A stretch of DNA of 64,000 nucleotides from the NCBI RefSeq assembly GCF_013403865.1, contig NZ_JABFDK010000001.1:1116001-1180000 (forward strand), written 5' to 3'. The notes beneath the pieces were generated by a model. That model ran no database searches and was not told where the DNA came from. It worked only from the letters and a program-made list of their open reading frames with translations. How positions within the stretch are numbered: the stretch's first letter is position 1; each line of letters opens with the position of its first letter. The translations under genes and the position numbers were made by a program. Positions 1 to 9,606 of the stretch are shown here, piece after piece. The stretch is from Winogradskyella costae. Its GTDB lineage: Bacteria; Bacteroidota; Bacteroidia; Flavobacteriales; Flavobacteriaceae.

Positions 1-920
1 CCTGAAGAACTGGTGCTAAATGTATGTCCTATGTCAAAATTAGAAGTACCTATTTGAGCGGTAATTTGATTATGACTTTGTTGAATTAATAAGCTTCCAT
101 TATCATTATCAAATGGGTCAGTTTCAGCGTTAGTATAAATTAAACTAGCATTATTAGCAACTAAGGTCATTGTAATTGACAATTCTCTTTCATAAATACC
201 ATTTATTCTTGTCATGGTTGTTACTACCGCTGCCAATGCTTCGGCAACAGTTCCTCCATGAAAAGCGGCATATTCCCCTGTACAAGCTATAGCTATACGA
301 TAATTTCTCAAAATACCATCATCAGCATTTTTCGTTGTAGGAGCATTAAAAGTCCTAGCATCGAAGGCAGCGTCTTCATCTATAACACCACATTCAAATT
401 GAAAATCACTTTCTGTTAAATCACTCTTAGAATAAACCGTGTATATATGCCCTTCTTTAGAAAATGGATCAATAAACTGAGTCCCCTTTGATGTGCCTAA
501 AAACATGGCATGAAAACCTTTAGGTGTAATACTAAACCTAATTATTTCTGTAGGATTATCAATGCCTTGGCCAGCATAAGTTCTCATATTTGGAAACTCC
601 GCCTGTAGTTCTGGCTCCATAATTGAAGCTTCAAACACTTTGAACCGATTTAGTTCACCTTCCGAATTTGGAAAAGAAATTATAGTATTTCCTGGATTTT
701 CTCTGTTTCCGACATTTTGAAGCGCATTTTTTAACTTTTCAATGCTTAATTGAAAAAAAACCTCAGATTTAAGATTAATTTTTCTTACAACCTGTTCTGT
801 TTTTTTTGCTTTTGATTCATTAATACTACTCCACAATTCATCTGATGTTTGCGAAGTTGCTGAAATAGAAAAGCATACCATTAAAATAGCTATACATTTT
901 GCTACGTAATTTTGAGACAT
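1..920 (-). CDS. Secreted metzincin-type metalloprotease, 5' part only (3' end beyond left edge)
   Basis: The reading frame opens with an ATG at 920 and stays open to the window edge (306 codons plus a partial one). The first ~24 residues form a signal peptide ending in an S-A-T-S-Q context. A prodomain-like region follows, then the beginning of a catalytic domain with segments such as RINGIYEREL and NFDIGHTFST. These match, in order, RINGIFERDF and NYDVGHLFAY in the large protease at the right edge, where a complete HExxHxxxxxH zinc site follows about 45 residues later. This gene is therefore cut off just before its zinc motif. By analogy it is probably exported and type IX secreted, but that signal would lie outside the window. 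The family call is firm by comparison; the substrate is unknown. Confidence 0.8.
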   Translation of the reverse strand, partial: MSQNYVAKCIAILMVCFSISATSQTSDELWSSINESKAKKTEQVVRKINLKSEVFFQLSIEKLKNALQNVGNRENPGNTIISFPNSEGELNRFKVFEASIMEPELQAEFPNMRTYAGQGIDNPTEIIRFSITPKGFHAMFLGTSKGTQFIDPFSKEGHIYTVYSKSDLTESDFQFECGVIDEDAAFDARTFNAPTTKNADDGILRNYRIAIACTGEYAAFHGGTVAEALAAVVTTMTRINGIYERELSITMTLVANNASLIYTNAETDPFDNDNGSLLIQQSHNQITAQIGTSNFDIGHTFSTSSS

Positions 921-1014
921 AATTTGTTTTTTTTTAAATAATCCTTAAAGTTACGGTAATAATTTTATAAATAATAAACCGTACTCTGTTGAATACGCAT
1001 AGAAACATCATTAA

Positions 1015-1050
1015 ATAAAAAAAACCCAAATTTACATTTGGGTTTTTTTT
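1015..1050 (-). terminator. Rho-independent terminator after accC
   Basis: An 11-bp perfect stem (1021-1031 with 1036-1046) encloses a 4-nt loop. It is flanked by an A-run on the left and a T-run on the right, so it could work in both directions. It sits immediately beyond the accC stop codon and probably ends the fabH-accB-accC transcript. Confidence 0.85.
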
Positions 1051-2403
1051 CTATTCTTCAATCTCTTTTTCTAATTTAAAATCTTCCATAAACTTAGTCG
1101 TATAATTACCTGCTAAATAATCTGGATGATCCATTAGCTGCCTATGAAAAGGTATTGTTGTTTTAATACCTTCAATCACAAACTCGTCTAACGCACGTTT
1201 CATTTTATTGATAGCTTCTTCCCGCGTTTGAGCCGTTGTAATTAATTTCGCGATCATAGAATCGTAATTAGGAGGAATGCTATAACCCGCATAAACATGA
1301 GTATCTAATCGCACTCCATGTCCACCTGGCGCATGTAAGGTTGTTATTCTACCTGGTGACGGTCTAAAATCGTTAAATGGATCTTCAGCATTAATTCTAC
1401 ATTCTATAGAATGCAAGTTTGGAGTATAGTTTTTACCAGAAATTGGCACACCTGCAGCTACTAATATTTGCTCTCTAATTAAATCGAAATCAATAACTTG
1501 TTCTGTAATTGGGTGTTCTACTTGGATACGTGTATTCATTTCCATAAAGTAAAAATTTCTATGTTTATCTACTAGAAATTCTACCGTACCAGCACCTTCA
1601 TATTTAATGAACTCAGCAGCTTTCACAGCAGCTTTACCCATTTTAGTTCTCAGTTTATCAGTCATAAAAGGAGAAGGCACTTCTTCTGTTAATTTTTGAT
1701 GACGTCTTTGTATAGAGCAATCTCTTTCTGATAAATGACATGCTTTTCCACGAGAATCACCAACAATTTGAATTTCAATATGGCGTGGCTCTTCGATAAG
1801 CTTTTCCATATACATATCATCATTTCCAAAAGCAGCTTTAGACTCTGAACGTGCAGATTCCCATGCATTTTGAAGATCTTCTGGTTTCCAAACGGCACGC
1901 ATACCTTTTCCACCACCACCTGCAGAAGCCTTAAGCATTACAGGATACCCTGTTTCTTTAGCGACTTTTACACAGTCTTCAAAAGTTTCAATAATACCTT
2001 CACTTCCGGGAACACACGGCACTCCAGCAGCTTTCATTGTCGCTTTTGCATTAGCTTTATCTCCCATTCTGTTGATCATCTCTTCAGATGCACCAATGAA
2101 TTTTATACCATGCTCTTCACATATTTTTGAGAATTTTGCGTTTTCAGATAAAAACCCATAACCGGGGTGAATAGCATCTGCATTTGTAATTTCTGCAGCT
2201 GCAATAATATTTGATATCTTAAGGTAGGACTCACTACTTGGTGGTGGTCCAATACAAACAGCTTCATCCGCAAACTTAACATGAAGACTTTCTGCATCCG
2301 CTGTAGAATATACAGCTACCGTTCGTATGCCCATTTCCTTACAGGTTCTAATAACTCTAAGCGCTATTTCCCCTCTATTGGCTATTAATATTTTTTTAAA
2401 CAT
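1051..2403 (-). CDS. accC: Biotin carboxylase subunit of acetyl-CoA carboxylase
   Basis: This 450-residue protein catalyses ATP- and bicarbonate-dependent carboxylation of the biotin on BCCP, the first half-reaction of malonyl-CoA synthesis for fatty acids. The sequence starts with the typical [18 protein letters not shown] segment. It has the glycine-rich ATP-grasp loop ([10 protein letters not shown]) near residue 165 and the catalytic [14 protein letters not shown] segment near residue 290. The length is that of the stand-alone bacterial subunit. It lies 75 bp after accB and is the last gene before a strong terminator. The transferase subunits accA and accD are not in the window. Function is confident. 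Confidence 0.97.
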   Translation of the reverse strand: MFKKILIANRGEIALRVIRTCKEMGIRTVAVYSTADAESLHVKFADEAVCIGPPPSSESYLKISNIIAAAEITNADAIHPGYGFLSENAKFSKICEEHGIKFIGASEEMINRMGDKANAKATMKAAGVPCVPGSEGIIETFEDCVKVAKETGYPVMLKASAGGGGKGMRAVWKPEDLQNAWESARSESKAAFGNDDMYMEKLIEEPRHIEIQIVGDSRGKACHLSERDCSIQRRHQKLTEEVPSPFMTDKLRTKMGKAAVKAAEFIKYEGAGTVEFLVDKHRNFYFMEMNTRIQVEHPITEQVIDFDLIREQILVAAGVPISGKNYTPNLHSIECRINAEDPFNDFRPSPGRITTLHAPGGHGVRLDTHVYAGYSIPPNYDSMIAKLITTAQTREEAINKMKRALDEFVIEGIKTTIPFHRQLMDHPDYLAGNYTTKFMEDFKLEKEIEE

Positions 2404-2478
2404 AACTTTTATGTATTTAAAATTTCAAATTCCAAATTTCTACATATGAGAAATTATACTTTGGAATTTTAAATCGGG

Positions 2479-2952
2479 TTATGATGGATCTACCAAGAAT
2501 AGTGGCTGATCAAACTCTACAGGAGAAGAATCATCAACGAGTACTTTAACAATTTTACCAGAAATCTCTGATTCTATTTCGTTAAATAATTTCATCGCTT
2601 CGATAACACAAAGAACATCTCCTTCTTTAATATCTGTACCAACCTCTACAAAAACTGGTTTGTCTGGTGATGGCTTGCGGTAAAATGTACCAATTATTGG
2701 AGACTTTATAGTAATGTATTTTGAATCTTCTGCAGGGGCAGCAGCTTCTTGTACAGGTGAGGCTACTGGCTGCGCAGGCATCTGATGTTGCATTACAGGA
2801 GCTGATTGCATTGGCATTTGTTGTACAATTGTCGTTTCGCTTTCTGAACCAGTTCTAATGGTGATTTTAATATCATCCATTTCTAACTTAACTTCGCTTG
2901 CGCCAGATTTAGCAACAAATTTAATTAAGTTCTGAATTTCTTTTATATCCAT
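2479..2952 (-). CDS. accB: Biotin carboxyl carrier protein of acetyl-CoA carboxylase
   Basis: A 157-residue carrier that bears the biotin moved between the biotin carboxylase and carboxyltransferase sites. An N-terminal domain of about 35 residues is followed by a flexible Ala/Pro/Gln/Met-rich linker (about residues 42-75), then the biotinyl domain. The biotin-attachment lysine is K121 in VIEAMKLFNEI. The residue after it is Leu, where many family members have Met; this variant occurs in the family and should not prevent biotinylation. It lies 31 bp after fabH and 75 bp before accC on the same strand, the usual fatty-acid gene order in this phylum. Confidence 0.96.
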   Translation of the reverse strand: MDIKEIQNLIKFVAKSGASEVKLEMDDIKITIRTGSESETTIVQQMPMQSAPVMQHQMPAQPVASPVQEAAAPAEDSKYITIKSPIIGTFYRKPSPDKPVFVEVGTDIKEGDVLCVIEAMKLFNEIESEISGKIVKVLVDDSSPVEFDQPLFLVDPS

Positions 2953-2983
2953 AATTTTAGATATTTTGTTAGTTAGTTTTTAA

Positions 2984-3979
2984 TTAGGAATTATAAGCCC
3001 ACTTAAAATAAATTGAGCCCCAAGTAAATCCACCACCAAAGGCAGCAAATATAATATTATCACCTTTCTTAAGTTGTGATTCGTAATCAAATAATAATAA
3101 TGGTAAGGTAGCAGAAGTTGTATTACCATACCTCTGAATGTTCATCATTACCTTATCACTTTCTAATTCAATTCTATTAGCCGTAGCATCAATAATACGC
3201 TTGTTAGCTTGATGTGCTGCCAACCAAGAAATATCATCATTAGTAAGATTATTTCTTTTCATAATCTTCTCAGCAACATCTGCCATATTAAAAACAGCAT
3301 TTTTAAATACTGTTTTTCCATCCTGAAAAATATAATGTTTTCCCTCTTTAAAGGTATCCTTAGTAATGGGGTAAGAAGACCCTCCGTAAGTTGCTTGTAG
3401 AAAGTCGCGACCTTCACCATTACTTCTCAATAGTTCATCTTGCAAACCTAAACCTTCTTCGTTAGGCTCAAAAAGTACCGCACCTGCTCCATCACCAAAA
3501 ATAATGCAGGTTGCTCTGTCTTCGTAATTAATAAATGATGAATTTTTGTCCGCTCCTATTAAGAGGATTTTTTTGTAACGCCCTGCTTCTATATAAGCTG
3601 TTGCCGTTGACATGCCGTAAAGAAAGCTAGAACATGCGGCTTCTAAATCGTAAGAGAATGCATTTACAGCGCCAATTTGCGTTGCTGTATATGCAGCTGT
3701 TGCGGCAGCTTTCATATCTGGTGTTGCTGTACAAACAATAACCAAATCAATTTCTTTTGGATCTAATCCTTTTTTTTGAATTAAGTCTTCTGCGGCTTTT
3801 ATGGCTAAAAATGATGTGCCTTTTCCATCTTCTTTAAGAATTCGTCGCTCCTTTATACCTGTTCTAGAGGTGATCCACTCATCATTGGTCTCAACCATTG
3901 TTTCGAGGATTTTGTTCGTTAAAACATACTCAGGAACATAGCCTCCGACAGCTGTAATTGCTGCTGTGATTTTACTCAT
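2984..3979 (-). CDS. fabH: Beta-ketoacyl-ACP synthase III
   Basis: A 331-residue condensing enzyme that starts type II fatty-acid synthesis by joining an acyl-CoA primer to malonyl-ACP. The Cys-His-Asn triad is visible: C116 in LEAACSSFLYG, H256 in WLAAHQANKRI and N286 in RYGNTTSATLP. The length is typical. It is the first gene of a minus-strand run with accB and accC, and rpmF lies upstream across a likely terminator. The rpmF-fabH neighbourhood is widely conserved in bacteria. I have no sequence basis for choosing between straight-chain and branched primers. Confidence 0.96.
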   Translation of the reverse strand: MSKITAAITAVGGYVPEYVLTNKILETMVETNDEWITSRTGIKERRILKEDGKGTSFLAIKAAEDLIQKKGLDPKEIDLVIVCTATPDMKAAATAAYTATQIGAVNAFSYDLEAACSSFLYGMSTATAYIEAGRYKKILLIGADKNSSFINYEDRATCIIFGDGAGAVLFEPNEEGLGLQDELLRSNGEGRDFLQATYGGSSYPITKDTFKEGKHYIFQDGKTVFKNAVFNMADVAEKIMKRNNLTNDDISWLAAHQANKRIIDATANRIELESDKVMMNIQRYGNTTSATLPLLLFDYESQLKKGDNIIFAAFGGGFTWGSIYFKWAYNS

Positions 3980-4107
3980 TATTAGCTTTTAGATTAATTA
4001 AAAGTATGAAAAATTGATATAAAATGTAACGTTCTATACAATTTCCCCGTTTTTTAGCAAATAGTAATGCAAAGTAAGTGGTTTTTGCTCTATTCAAAAA
4101 ATAATAA

Positions 4108-4138
4108 CAAAAAAAACGCTCACATAGGAGCGTTTTCT
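4108..4138 (-). terminator. Terminator-like hairpin between rpmF and fabH
   Basis: A 9-bp perfect stem (4113-4121 with 4128-4136) with a 6-nt loop is followed, on the minus strand, by a run of T from about 4116 downward. It lies 20 bp after the rpmF stop codon and about 130 bp before fabH. It could be a full terminator or an attenuator that sets the ratio of ribosomal to lipid gene expression. Confidence 0.75.
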
Positions 4139-4156
4139 TGTATGCATGCATAATAC

Positions 4157-4360
4157 TTATGCTGCGTTTTCTTCTTCAACAGAGTTGTCAATAAGTACTT
4201 GACCTCTGTAATATAGTTTACCTTCGAACCAATGTGCTCTGTGGTATAAGTGTGGCTCACCAGTTGTTGGGCAAGTTGCTATTTGAGGTACAGAAGCCTT
4301 ATAATGAGTTCTTCTTTTATCTCTTCTTGTTTTCGATATTTTACGCTTTGGATGTGCCAT
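4157..4360 (-). CDS. rpmF: 50S ribosomal protein L32
   Basis: A 67-residue basic protein of the large ribosomal subunit. The N-terminus ([17 protein letters not shown]) is diagnostic. Only one cysteine is present (TCPTTGEPH), so the four-cysteine zinc site seen in some L32 proteins is absent. It lies 8 bp after the YceD-like gene, the same order as in many bacteria, and the two are almost certainly cotranscribed. Confidence 0.97.
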   Translation of the reverse strand: MAHPKRKISKTRRDKRRTHYKASVPQIATCPTTGEPHLYHRAHWFEGKLYYRGQVLIDNSVEEENAA

Positions 4361-4368
4361 TTTAAATG

Positions 4369-4908
4369 TTATTTATCCGTTAATAGTTTTTTTAAATTAT
4401 TCCAACGAGGATCAATATCCTCTGATGATTTTACTTTATGGTCCTCACTTGGACTCAATTCTTCTAATTTTGAAAGTATATCTGATTGTAATGTACCATC
4501 TTCAATACCTGGATGAATTCTTTTAATAGGAACTGCTAAAATAATCAGTTCATATATGTATTGTGCAACATTAACTTCGTACTCGCCATGTGGTATAATT
4601 AAGATATCTTCATTCTCATCATTATACTCATTTCCAAATTTTACAACTAACTTAAAATCGTCGTTAATCGCTTGGTCATATGGTTCATTTGAAATATCAC
4701 AATTCACATTTACTGAGCCTACAGCCGAAAAATGCAACTCTAAAAGAGTTGATTTTTTTTCGAATTCTAGGTCAATTTTAACATCAATTGCATTAAATTC
4801 ATCATATTCAAAATGCTGAAAGAACGTATTATCAATTTGAAAATCAAAATGATGCATTCCTTCTTTTAATCCTACAAAAGGGATAGTATAAGATTTTAAT
4901 GCCTTCAT
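4369..4908 (-). CDS. DUF177 / YceD-family protein
   Basis: I place the start at the ATG at 4908 ([17 protein letters not shown]); the frame also opens at a TTG at 4920. The product has 179 residues. It resembles the YceD/DUF177 family that is encoded next to rpmF in most bacteria and is linked in the literature to 23S rRNA or ribosome assembly. The visible features are a beta-rich body containing the LxLxFSAxGxVxVxCDIS pattern (about residues 55-75) and an acidic stretch before the C-terminus. Family assignment rests on the rpmF neighbour and this pattern; the molecular role is not settled by sequence. Confidence 0.85.
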   Translation of the reverse strand: MKALKSYTIPFVGLKEGMHHFDFQIDNTFFQHFEYDEFNAIDVKIDLEFEKKSTLLELHFSAVGSVNVNCDISNEPYDQAINDDFKLVVKFGNEYNDENEDILIIPHGEYEVNVAQYIYELIILAVPIKRIHPGIEDGTLQSDILSKLEELSPSEDHKVKSSEDIDPRWNNLKKLLTDK

Positions 4909-4987
4909 TATCACATTCAATTTGAGCGTGCAAATATATAAATTTTTCCTTACTTAATGCCTAGATATCAACAAATTTTGTTTATAA

Positions 4988-6028
4988 CTATCTAGATGCC
5001 TTTTTTAACGGGTTTTTACTATAAAAATTATAGTCCTCTCTATGTCTAAATATGTCAATAGCCATAAAGATAGCTTGCTTCATTGAGCCTTCATCTGCAA
5101 CCCCTTTCCCTGCAATTTCATATGCGGTACCATGATCTGGAGATGTTCTTACTTTATCTAAACCCGCTGTGTAGTTCACCCCTTTCCCAAAAGCGATAGT
5201 TTTAAAAGGAATTAAACCTTGATCATGATAAGATGCTATTATAGCATCAAAATTTTTATAGGTATTAGAACCGAAAAAGCTATCGGCCGAGTATGGGCCA
5301 TAAACTAAAGTTCCTTCCGATTTTATTTTTGTTAAGGTAGGTTTTAAAATAGTGTCATCTTCATTACCGATAACTCCATTATCTCCAGCATGTGGATTTA
5401 TAGCTAAAACAGCAATTTTAGGTTTTCTTATTCCAAAATCTTGTGTTAACGAGTTTGTTACCGTGGTAATTTTTTCTTTAATAAGTTCGACTGTAATAGC
5501 ATCACTTGCATCTTTAAGCGGAACATGGTCTGTTAAAAGTCCAACTCGCAATTCATCAGAAACCATAAACATTAAACTTTTTCCGTTTAAAGCTTTAGCT
5601 AAATAATCTGTATGACCAGGAAAGTTAAATTTTTCCGATTGAATATTATGCTTATTAATTGGTGCTGTAACCAATACATCAATCGTACCTTCCTTTAAAG
5701 CATTAGTTGCTGCTTCGAGAGATTTGATGGCGTATTCACCAATCTTTTTGTTCTCTATACCAAATTCAATTTTCACAGGCTCGTTCCAAACCTCAACAAC
5801 ATTAACTTTTCCATGAATCACTTTTTCTGGAGAATCTATATTGAAAAAATTGATTTTACTATTAAAATGGTTTTTAAAGAACTGCATTGTTTTAGCCGAG
5901 GCAAAAATTACCGGTGTATTTAGTTCTAAAGATCTTGGATCTTCGTAAGCTTTAATGACTATTTCTGCACCAATACCATTAAGGTCACCAATAGAAATCC
6001 CTACAATTATCTTTTCGTCTTTTTTCAT
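4988..6028 (-). CDS. pdxA: 4-hydroxythreonine-4-phosphate dehydrogenase
   Basis: A 346-residue NAD-dependent, metal-dependent dehydrogenase of pyridoxal-5'-phosphate synthesis (the DXP-dependent route). It oxidises 4-phosphohydroxy-L-threonine ahead of ring closure by PdxJ. Recognisable segments are the N-terminal VGISIGDLNGIGAEI, the metal-binding FPGHTDYLA, ASYHDQGLIPFK and the C-terminal PDHGTAYEIAGKG. It is transcribed divergently from ribE across a 51-bp gap, so the two vitamin genes share a compact control region. The function call is firm. Confidence 0.96.
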   Translation of the reverse strand: MKKDEKIIVGISIGDLNGIGAEIVIKAYEDPRSLELNTPVIFASAKTMQFFKNHFNSKINFFNIDSPEKVIHGKVNVVEVWNEPVKIEFGIENKKIGEYAIKSLEAATNALKEGTIDVLVTAPINKHNIQSEKFNFPGHTDYLAKALNGKSLMFMVSDELRVGLLTDHVPLKDASDAITVELIKEKITTVTNSLTQDFGIRKPKIAVLAINPHAGDNGVIGNEDDTILKPTLTKIKSEGTLVYGPYSADSFFGSNTYKNFDAIIASYHDQGLIPFKTIAFGKGVNYTAGLDKVRTSPDHGTAYEIAGKGVADEGSMKQAIFMAIDIFRHREDYNFYSKNPLKKASR

Positions 6029-6038
6029 TTTTTGTCTT

Positions 6039-6046
6039 TAACTTTG
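6039..6046 (+). promoter_or_regulatory. Candidate -7 element (TAACTTTG) for ribE
   Basis: TAACTTTG matches the TAnnTTTG -7 consensus of Bacteroidota housekeeping promoters and ends 33 bp before the ribE ATG. No TTG -33 element is evident at the expected distance, so this is only a candidate. A minus-strand match (TAAATTTG, 6053-6060) lies in the same 51-bp gap and points toward pdxA. Confidence 0.4.
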
Positions 6047-6079
6047 TAACTGCAAATTTAACTAAATAAAGTACAAATT

Positions 6080-6670
6080 ATGTTTACAGGCATTATAGAA
6101 GATCTCGGAACAATTGAAAAACTAGATAGAGCTGATGGAAATCTCCATATTACAGTACATACTGCTATAACCAATGAATTAAAAATTGATCAAAGTGTTG
6201 CTCATAATGGCGTCTGTCTAACCGTTGTTGGCATTACAGGAGATACGTACACTGTTACGGCCATACAAGAAACACTCAATAAAACTAATTTAGGCTTGCT
6301 TAAAGAAAAAGAGTTTGTAAATATAGAACGCGCTATGAAACTTGGTGACCGATTAGATGGTCATATTGTGCAAGGACATGTAGATCAAATTGCAACTTGT
6401 GTTGATATTCTCACGGAAGATGGTAGTTGGATTTTTACCTTTGAATATGATAAAGATCTCAATAATATAACTATAGAAAAGGGTTCTATTACCGTAAACG
6501 GCGTGAGCTTAACAGTTGTAAATTCTCAATTGAATCGTTTTTCTGTAGCTATAATACCTTATACGTTTAATCATACAACGTTTAAAACGTTTCAGATTGG
6601 CACAACTGTAAATTTAGAATTTGACGTTATAGGGAAATATGTGAAACGCCTTAATGATTTAAAAAATTAA
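6080..6670 (+). CDS. ribE: Riboflavin synthase, alpha chain
   Basis: A 196-residue enzyme that dismutates two molecules of 6,7-dimethyl-8-ribityllumazine to riboflavin. Two lumazine-binding repeats are visible. The first begins with the diagnostic MFTGIIEDLGTIEKL and carries NGVCLTVVG. The second starts near residue 98 with GHIVQGHVDQ and carries NGVSLTVVN. The length is normal. Its TAA overlaps by three bases the stop codon of the convergent small gene at 6667, so the two transcripts run into each other with no room for a dedicated terminator. Confidence 0.97.
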   Translation: MFTGIIEDLGTIEKLDRADGNLHITVHTAITNELKIDQSVAHNGVCLTVVGITGDTYTVTAIQETLNKTNLGLLKEKEFVNIERAMKLGDRLDGHIVQGHVDQIATCVDILTEDGSWIFTFEYDKDLNNITIEKGSITVNGVSLTVVNSQLNRFSVAIIPYTFNHTTFKTFQIGTTVNLEFDVIGKYVKRLNDLKN

Positions 6671-6876
6671 ACCGTTTTTTTAGACATTTTATACGTCTTG
6701 TAGATACCGTAACTTAAAGCAAGTATAAATAGAAACACTACTCCTCCATCAATTGGAAGACCTGGAGGCGGTGGTGGTGCTGGCGGCGGCGGAACAGATC
6801 CGGTAGTGCCCTGAGCCATAGATGCAAAGCTAACGAAAACAACTAAGATAGAGGCGAACATATTTTTCTTGTGCAT
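6667..6876 (-). CDS. Small secreted or membrane protein with Pro-rich sorting-type C-terminus (PID-CTERM-like)
   Basis: I start this at the ATG at 6876 (MHKKNMFASI), giving 69 residues; a longer TTG-start frame adds a poor N-terminus. The order of parts is a signal peptide ending near FASMAQ, a short linker, a Pro-rich run around residues 32-42, the motif GLPIDGG, one hydrophobic helix and a basic tail (KTYKMSKKTV). This arrangement resembles the PID-CTERM tripartite signals recognised in Bacteroidota, where a short motif, a transmembrane helix and a basic end are thought to direct processing at the cell surface. Here almost nothing remains besides the signal. Family name from memory; the role is unknown. 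Confidence 0.7.
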   Translation of the reverse strand: MHKKNMFASILVVFVSFASMAQGTTGSVPPPPAPPPPPGLPIDGGVVFLFILALSYGIYKTYKMSKKTV

Positions 6877-7107
6877 GCTATAAATTAAGGTGTAAAAGTA
6901 TAAAAAAAAATGAGTAAACAAAATTAAATGAATTAAAAAACATCTTTAAACGGTAAATTTTATCGACAAAGTGCATAAAATGAGGTTTAAATAGGGAAGT
7001 TACCTACATTTATATTTTTACTTAACGCAAATATAATATTAAAATTATATAACCAACATACTGTATTCGCTCAACGAACAAAATAAGCGTTTAACTACCA
7101 ATGGTTT

Positions 7108-9606
7108 CTAAAAATAAAGTCGAAAAACCGCATTAGTCGTAATACCCAATGAGTATCTAGAATACCTTACCACATCGCCCTCTGCATCAATCTTATAATA
7201 GTTATTTATCGGATTTTCTACATCAGTGATGTTCCAAACAGAAATGCCCACTTCTGATCGGAAGGTTCTATTCACTTTAAACTTATAAAGCACCGAGGCA
7301 TCTATTCTTAAATAGTCTTTTAGTCTCTCGTTATTTGCACTATCAAAATTAATTTCGTTGGCTGTAACTTCATTTTCTAATAATGGTATCGATGTAGGTT
7401 TCCCCACTCTATAATTTAATCCTGCAGAGATATTCCATGATTCGTTACTATATGTTGTGCCTATTGTAAATGCATGGGTAATATCGAGATTACTAGGAAA
7501 CTCTATTTCATCAAAGGTATCAAAGGTATAATCATTCTTTATGTATGAATAACTTAACCAAGCGCTTAGATTCTTGAATTTTTTTCGGGCTAAAAATTCA
7601 GCTCCTAAAACATCATAGCTTCCTTTTTCTTTTTCAAATTCGTATTTAGTAGTGAAACTTTGACTTTGAGAAGTAATACCATCAACGGTTTTATAATATA
7701 CTTTTGCATCTATTAACCAGCCTTTGTTGCTATAAAGCAATCCTAATGAGGCTTGTTTACTTTTAATAATAGGTATGCTATCATTATCTGTGAGTTGCCA
7801 TCGACGTTTTTCAACTCCTAAGAAATCATTTTGAAAGTTGATAATTTGCGAGGTATTCTGATGTTTAAACTCGCCTAAAGCCTCCAGCTCAAAGTGTTTA
7901 TTTAAAACCTTTTTAACACTTAAACGTGGCTCTATTAATAACTCATCAAATTTTTCAATATAATTACCTCTAACCCCAAAATTTACATTAAAATCTTTGT
8001 TTTCATTTCCAAACTGCGTTTGAGCAAAGACAGCTTGTTCTCGTAAAACCTCAGAATCACGTCTTACAAATCGCGGTACATCAATATCATTTAAGTTGGT
8101 AATCTCAGATTCTATGAAATTATAACCCAAATTAAATTGCCATTGATTCTGGGTGTAGAATACTTTTAACTTCACCGAAGTTTCAGATACTATATTTTCT
8201 TGCAAAAAGCGTTGCTCTGCCATAATATTGGCATTTATGGCTTGCAACTTATAATCTGTATTATAAACATTGAGCACTGTATTAAATTTTTCATTCCATT
8301 GTCGTCTATAATTTAAACCCGCAGATATACTATTTTGAGAAATACTACTTTCTCGTGTTTCTTCGACACCATTAAAAAGTGCAGATTCGTCAAAGGTTAA
8401 ATCATTATGGACTAACATAAAATTTAGGCGTATAAAATCCTTATCAGATGGCTTATAAAGCCATCGTAAGGAGGTATCATAAAAATCGAATGACTGATTT
8501 GAATTGCTAACATTAGACGCATTTTCTTCGACTTCTGTATGTTGTGTTACACGTTCAAAATACGTTTTGTAGGTTGGTGTTCGTATTAATTCATCAATAG
8601 ATTTTCGCCCTGCAATTTGAACTGAAGACTTTTCTCCAATCGGAACATTCAAAAATAAATCCGTATTAAGAAGGTTAAGACCAAAGGAACCTTTAAAACT
8701 AGATTCAATAGTATTATTAGACCGCATATCAATTGTTCCTGAAACACCGTCGGTATAAGAAGCATCAGTTCCATTATTGATTACGGTTGCGGTTTGCGTG
8801 ATTTGCGGATTGAAACTTGAAATAAGTCCGAAGAAATGACTGGATTGATACATTTTTATCCCATCCCAAAGTAATAAGTTTTGATCGTGAGAACCCCCTC
8901 TTATATTAATATTGGAAACCGTTTCATCTACACTTAACACTCCTGGCAATGCCTGAACAGTATGTAATACATCAGACTCTATAAGACCTGGCAACAGCGT
9001 AAACTTACTATAGTCAATAACAACACTTCCGTCTTGTTGCCTATCTATTCCTTTAACCATATAACCATTGAGCACTACAGAACTAAACACTTCTGCTTCT
9101 TCAATTAAGGTAATAGCGTCACAACTATTTAATTTAAAATATTTGGCTTGGCGCTCTATAGTCTTAAAACCTATAAATCGGATTGTAACAAGAGCGTTTA
9201 ACGATGGTACTTCGATTTCAAAATAGCCGTCATCATTAGTTACTGTATAATTGTGTTTTGTATGGATGGTTGCTCCATAAAGCGGATTTTCTAAGTTATC
9301 TCGCAAATAACCACAAATTGTAACAGGTTTGGTGATACTAAAGACCACGTCACTAATTTTGGTGAAAATTAAATTGGTCTGTTGTTCTAAATTTTCAATT
9401 TTAGCATTAAAATCTAATTCATCATCTAGAGGAATTACATAGAGATCATTTAGAAGCTCACTATTATAATTAAAATTAACATTATGAGTTTTAGATATCT
9501 CATTGAGCGCTTGTATAATAGAAGTTTTCCCATTATTAGCTTGTGCTTTTACTAAAAAACAAACTAATACACTTATAAAAAAAGTTATATACTTAATCTT
9601 TAGCAT
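7108..9606 (-). CDS. TonB-dependent outer-membrane receptor with N-terminal signalling (STN-like) domain
   Basis: This 832-residue receptor has a signal peptide ending near VKAQA, then a short STN-like domain (about residues 28-85, including IQALNEISKTHNVNFNY). A carboxypeptidase-regulatory-like domain follows (about 95-175), then a plug (about 190-310, with LPGVLSVDETVSNINIRGG) and a beta-barrel that ends in an aromatic residue (AVFRLYF). The STN domain is what lets such receptors pass a ligand signal to a FecR-type anti-sigma factor. That partner is encoded immediately upstream and overlaps this gene by 14 bp. The transported ligand cannot be read from the sequence. Confidence 0.88.
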   Translation of the reverse strand: MLKIKYITFFISVLVCFLVKAQANNGKTSIIQALNEISKTHNVNFNYNSELLNDLYVIPLDDELDFNAKIENLEQQTNLIFTKISDVVFSITKPVTICGYLRDNLENPLYGATIHTKHNYTVTNDDGYFEIEVPSLNALVTIRFIGFKTIERQAKYFKLNSCDAITLIEEAEVFSSVVLNGYMVKGIDRQQDGSVVIDYSKFTLLPGLIESDVLHTVQALPGVLSVDETVSNINIRGGSHDQNLLLWDGIKMYQSSHFFGLISSFNPQITQTATVINNGTDASYTDGVSGTIDMRSNNTIESSFKGSFGLNLLNTDLFLNVPIGEKSSVQIAGRKSIDELIRTPTYKTYFERVTQHTEVEENASNVSNSNQSFDFYDTSLRWLYKPSDKDFIRLNFMLVHNDLTFDESALFNGVEETRESSISQNSISAGLNYRRQWNEKFNTVLNVYNTDYKLQAINANIMAEQRFLQENIVSETSVKLKVFYTQNQWQFNLGYNFIESEITNLNDIDVPRFVRRDSEVLREQAVFAQTQFGNENKDFNVNFGVRGNYIEKFDELLIEPRLSVKKVLNKHFELEALGEFKHQNTSQIINFQNDFLGVEKRRWQLTDNDSIPIIKSKQASLGLLYSNKGWLIDAKVYYKTVDGITSQSQSFTTKYEFEKEKGSYDVLGAEFLARKKFKNLSAWLSYSYIKNDYTFDTFDEIEFPSNLDITHAFTIGTTYSNESWNISAGLNYRVGKPTSIPLLENEVTANEINFDSANNERLKDYLRIDASVLYKFKVNRTFRSEVGISVWNITDVENPINNYYKIDAEGDVVRYSRYSLGITTNAVFRLYF

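Noticed and set aside
1689..1919. Open frames on the opposite strand or other frames of accC, fabH, pdxA and similar genes
   Set aside because: They lie inside well-supported genes, have atypical residue composition (Cys-, Ser- or Phe-rich) and no start context or homologous pattern.
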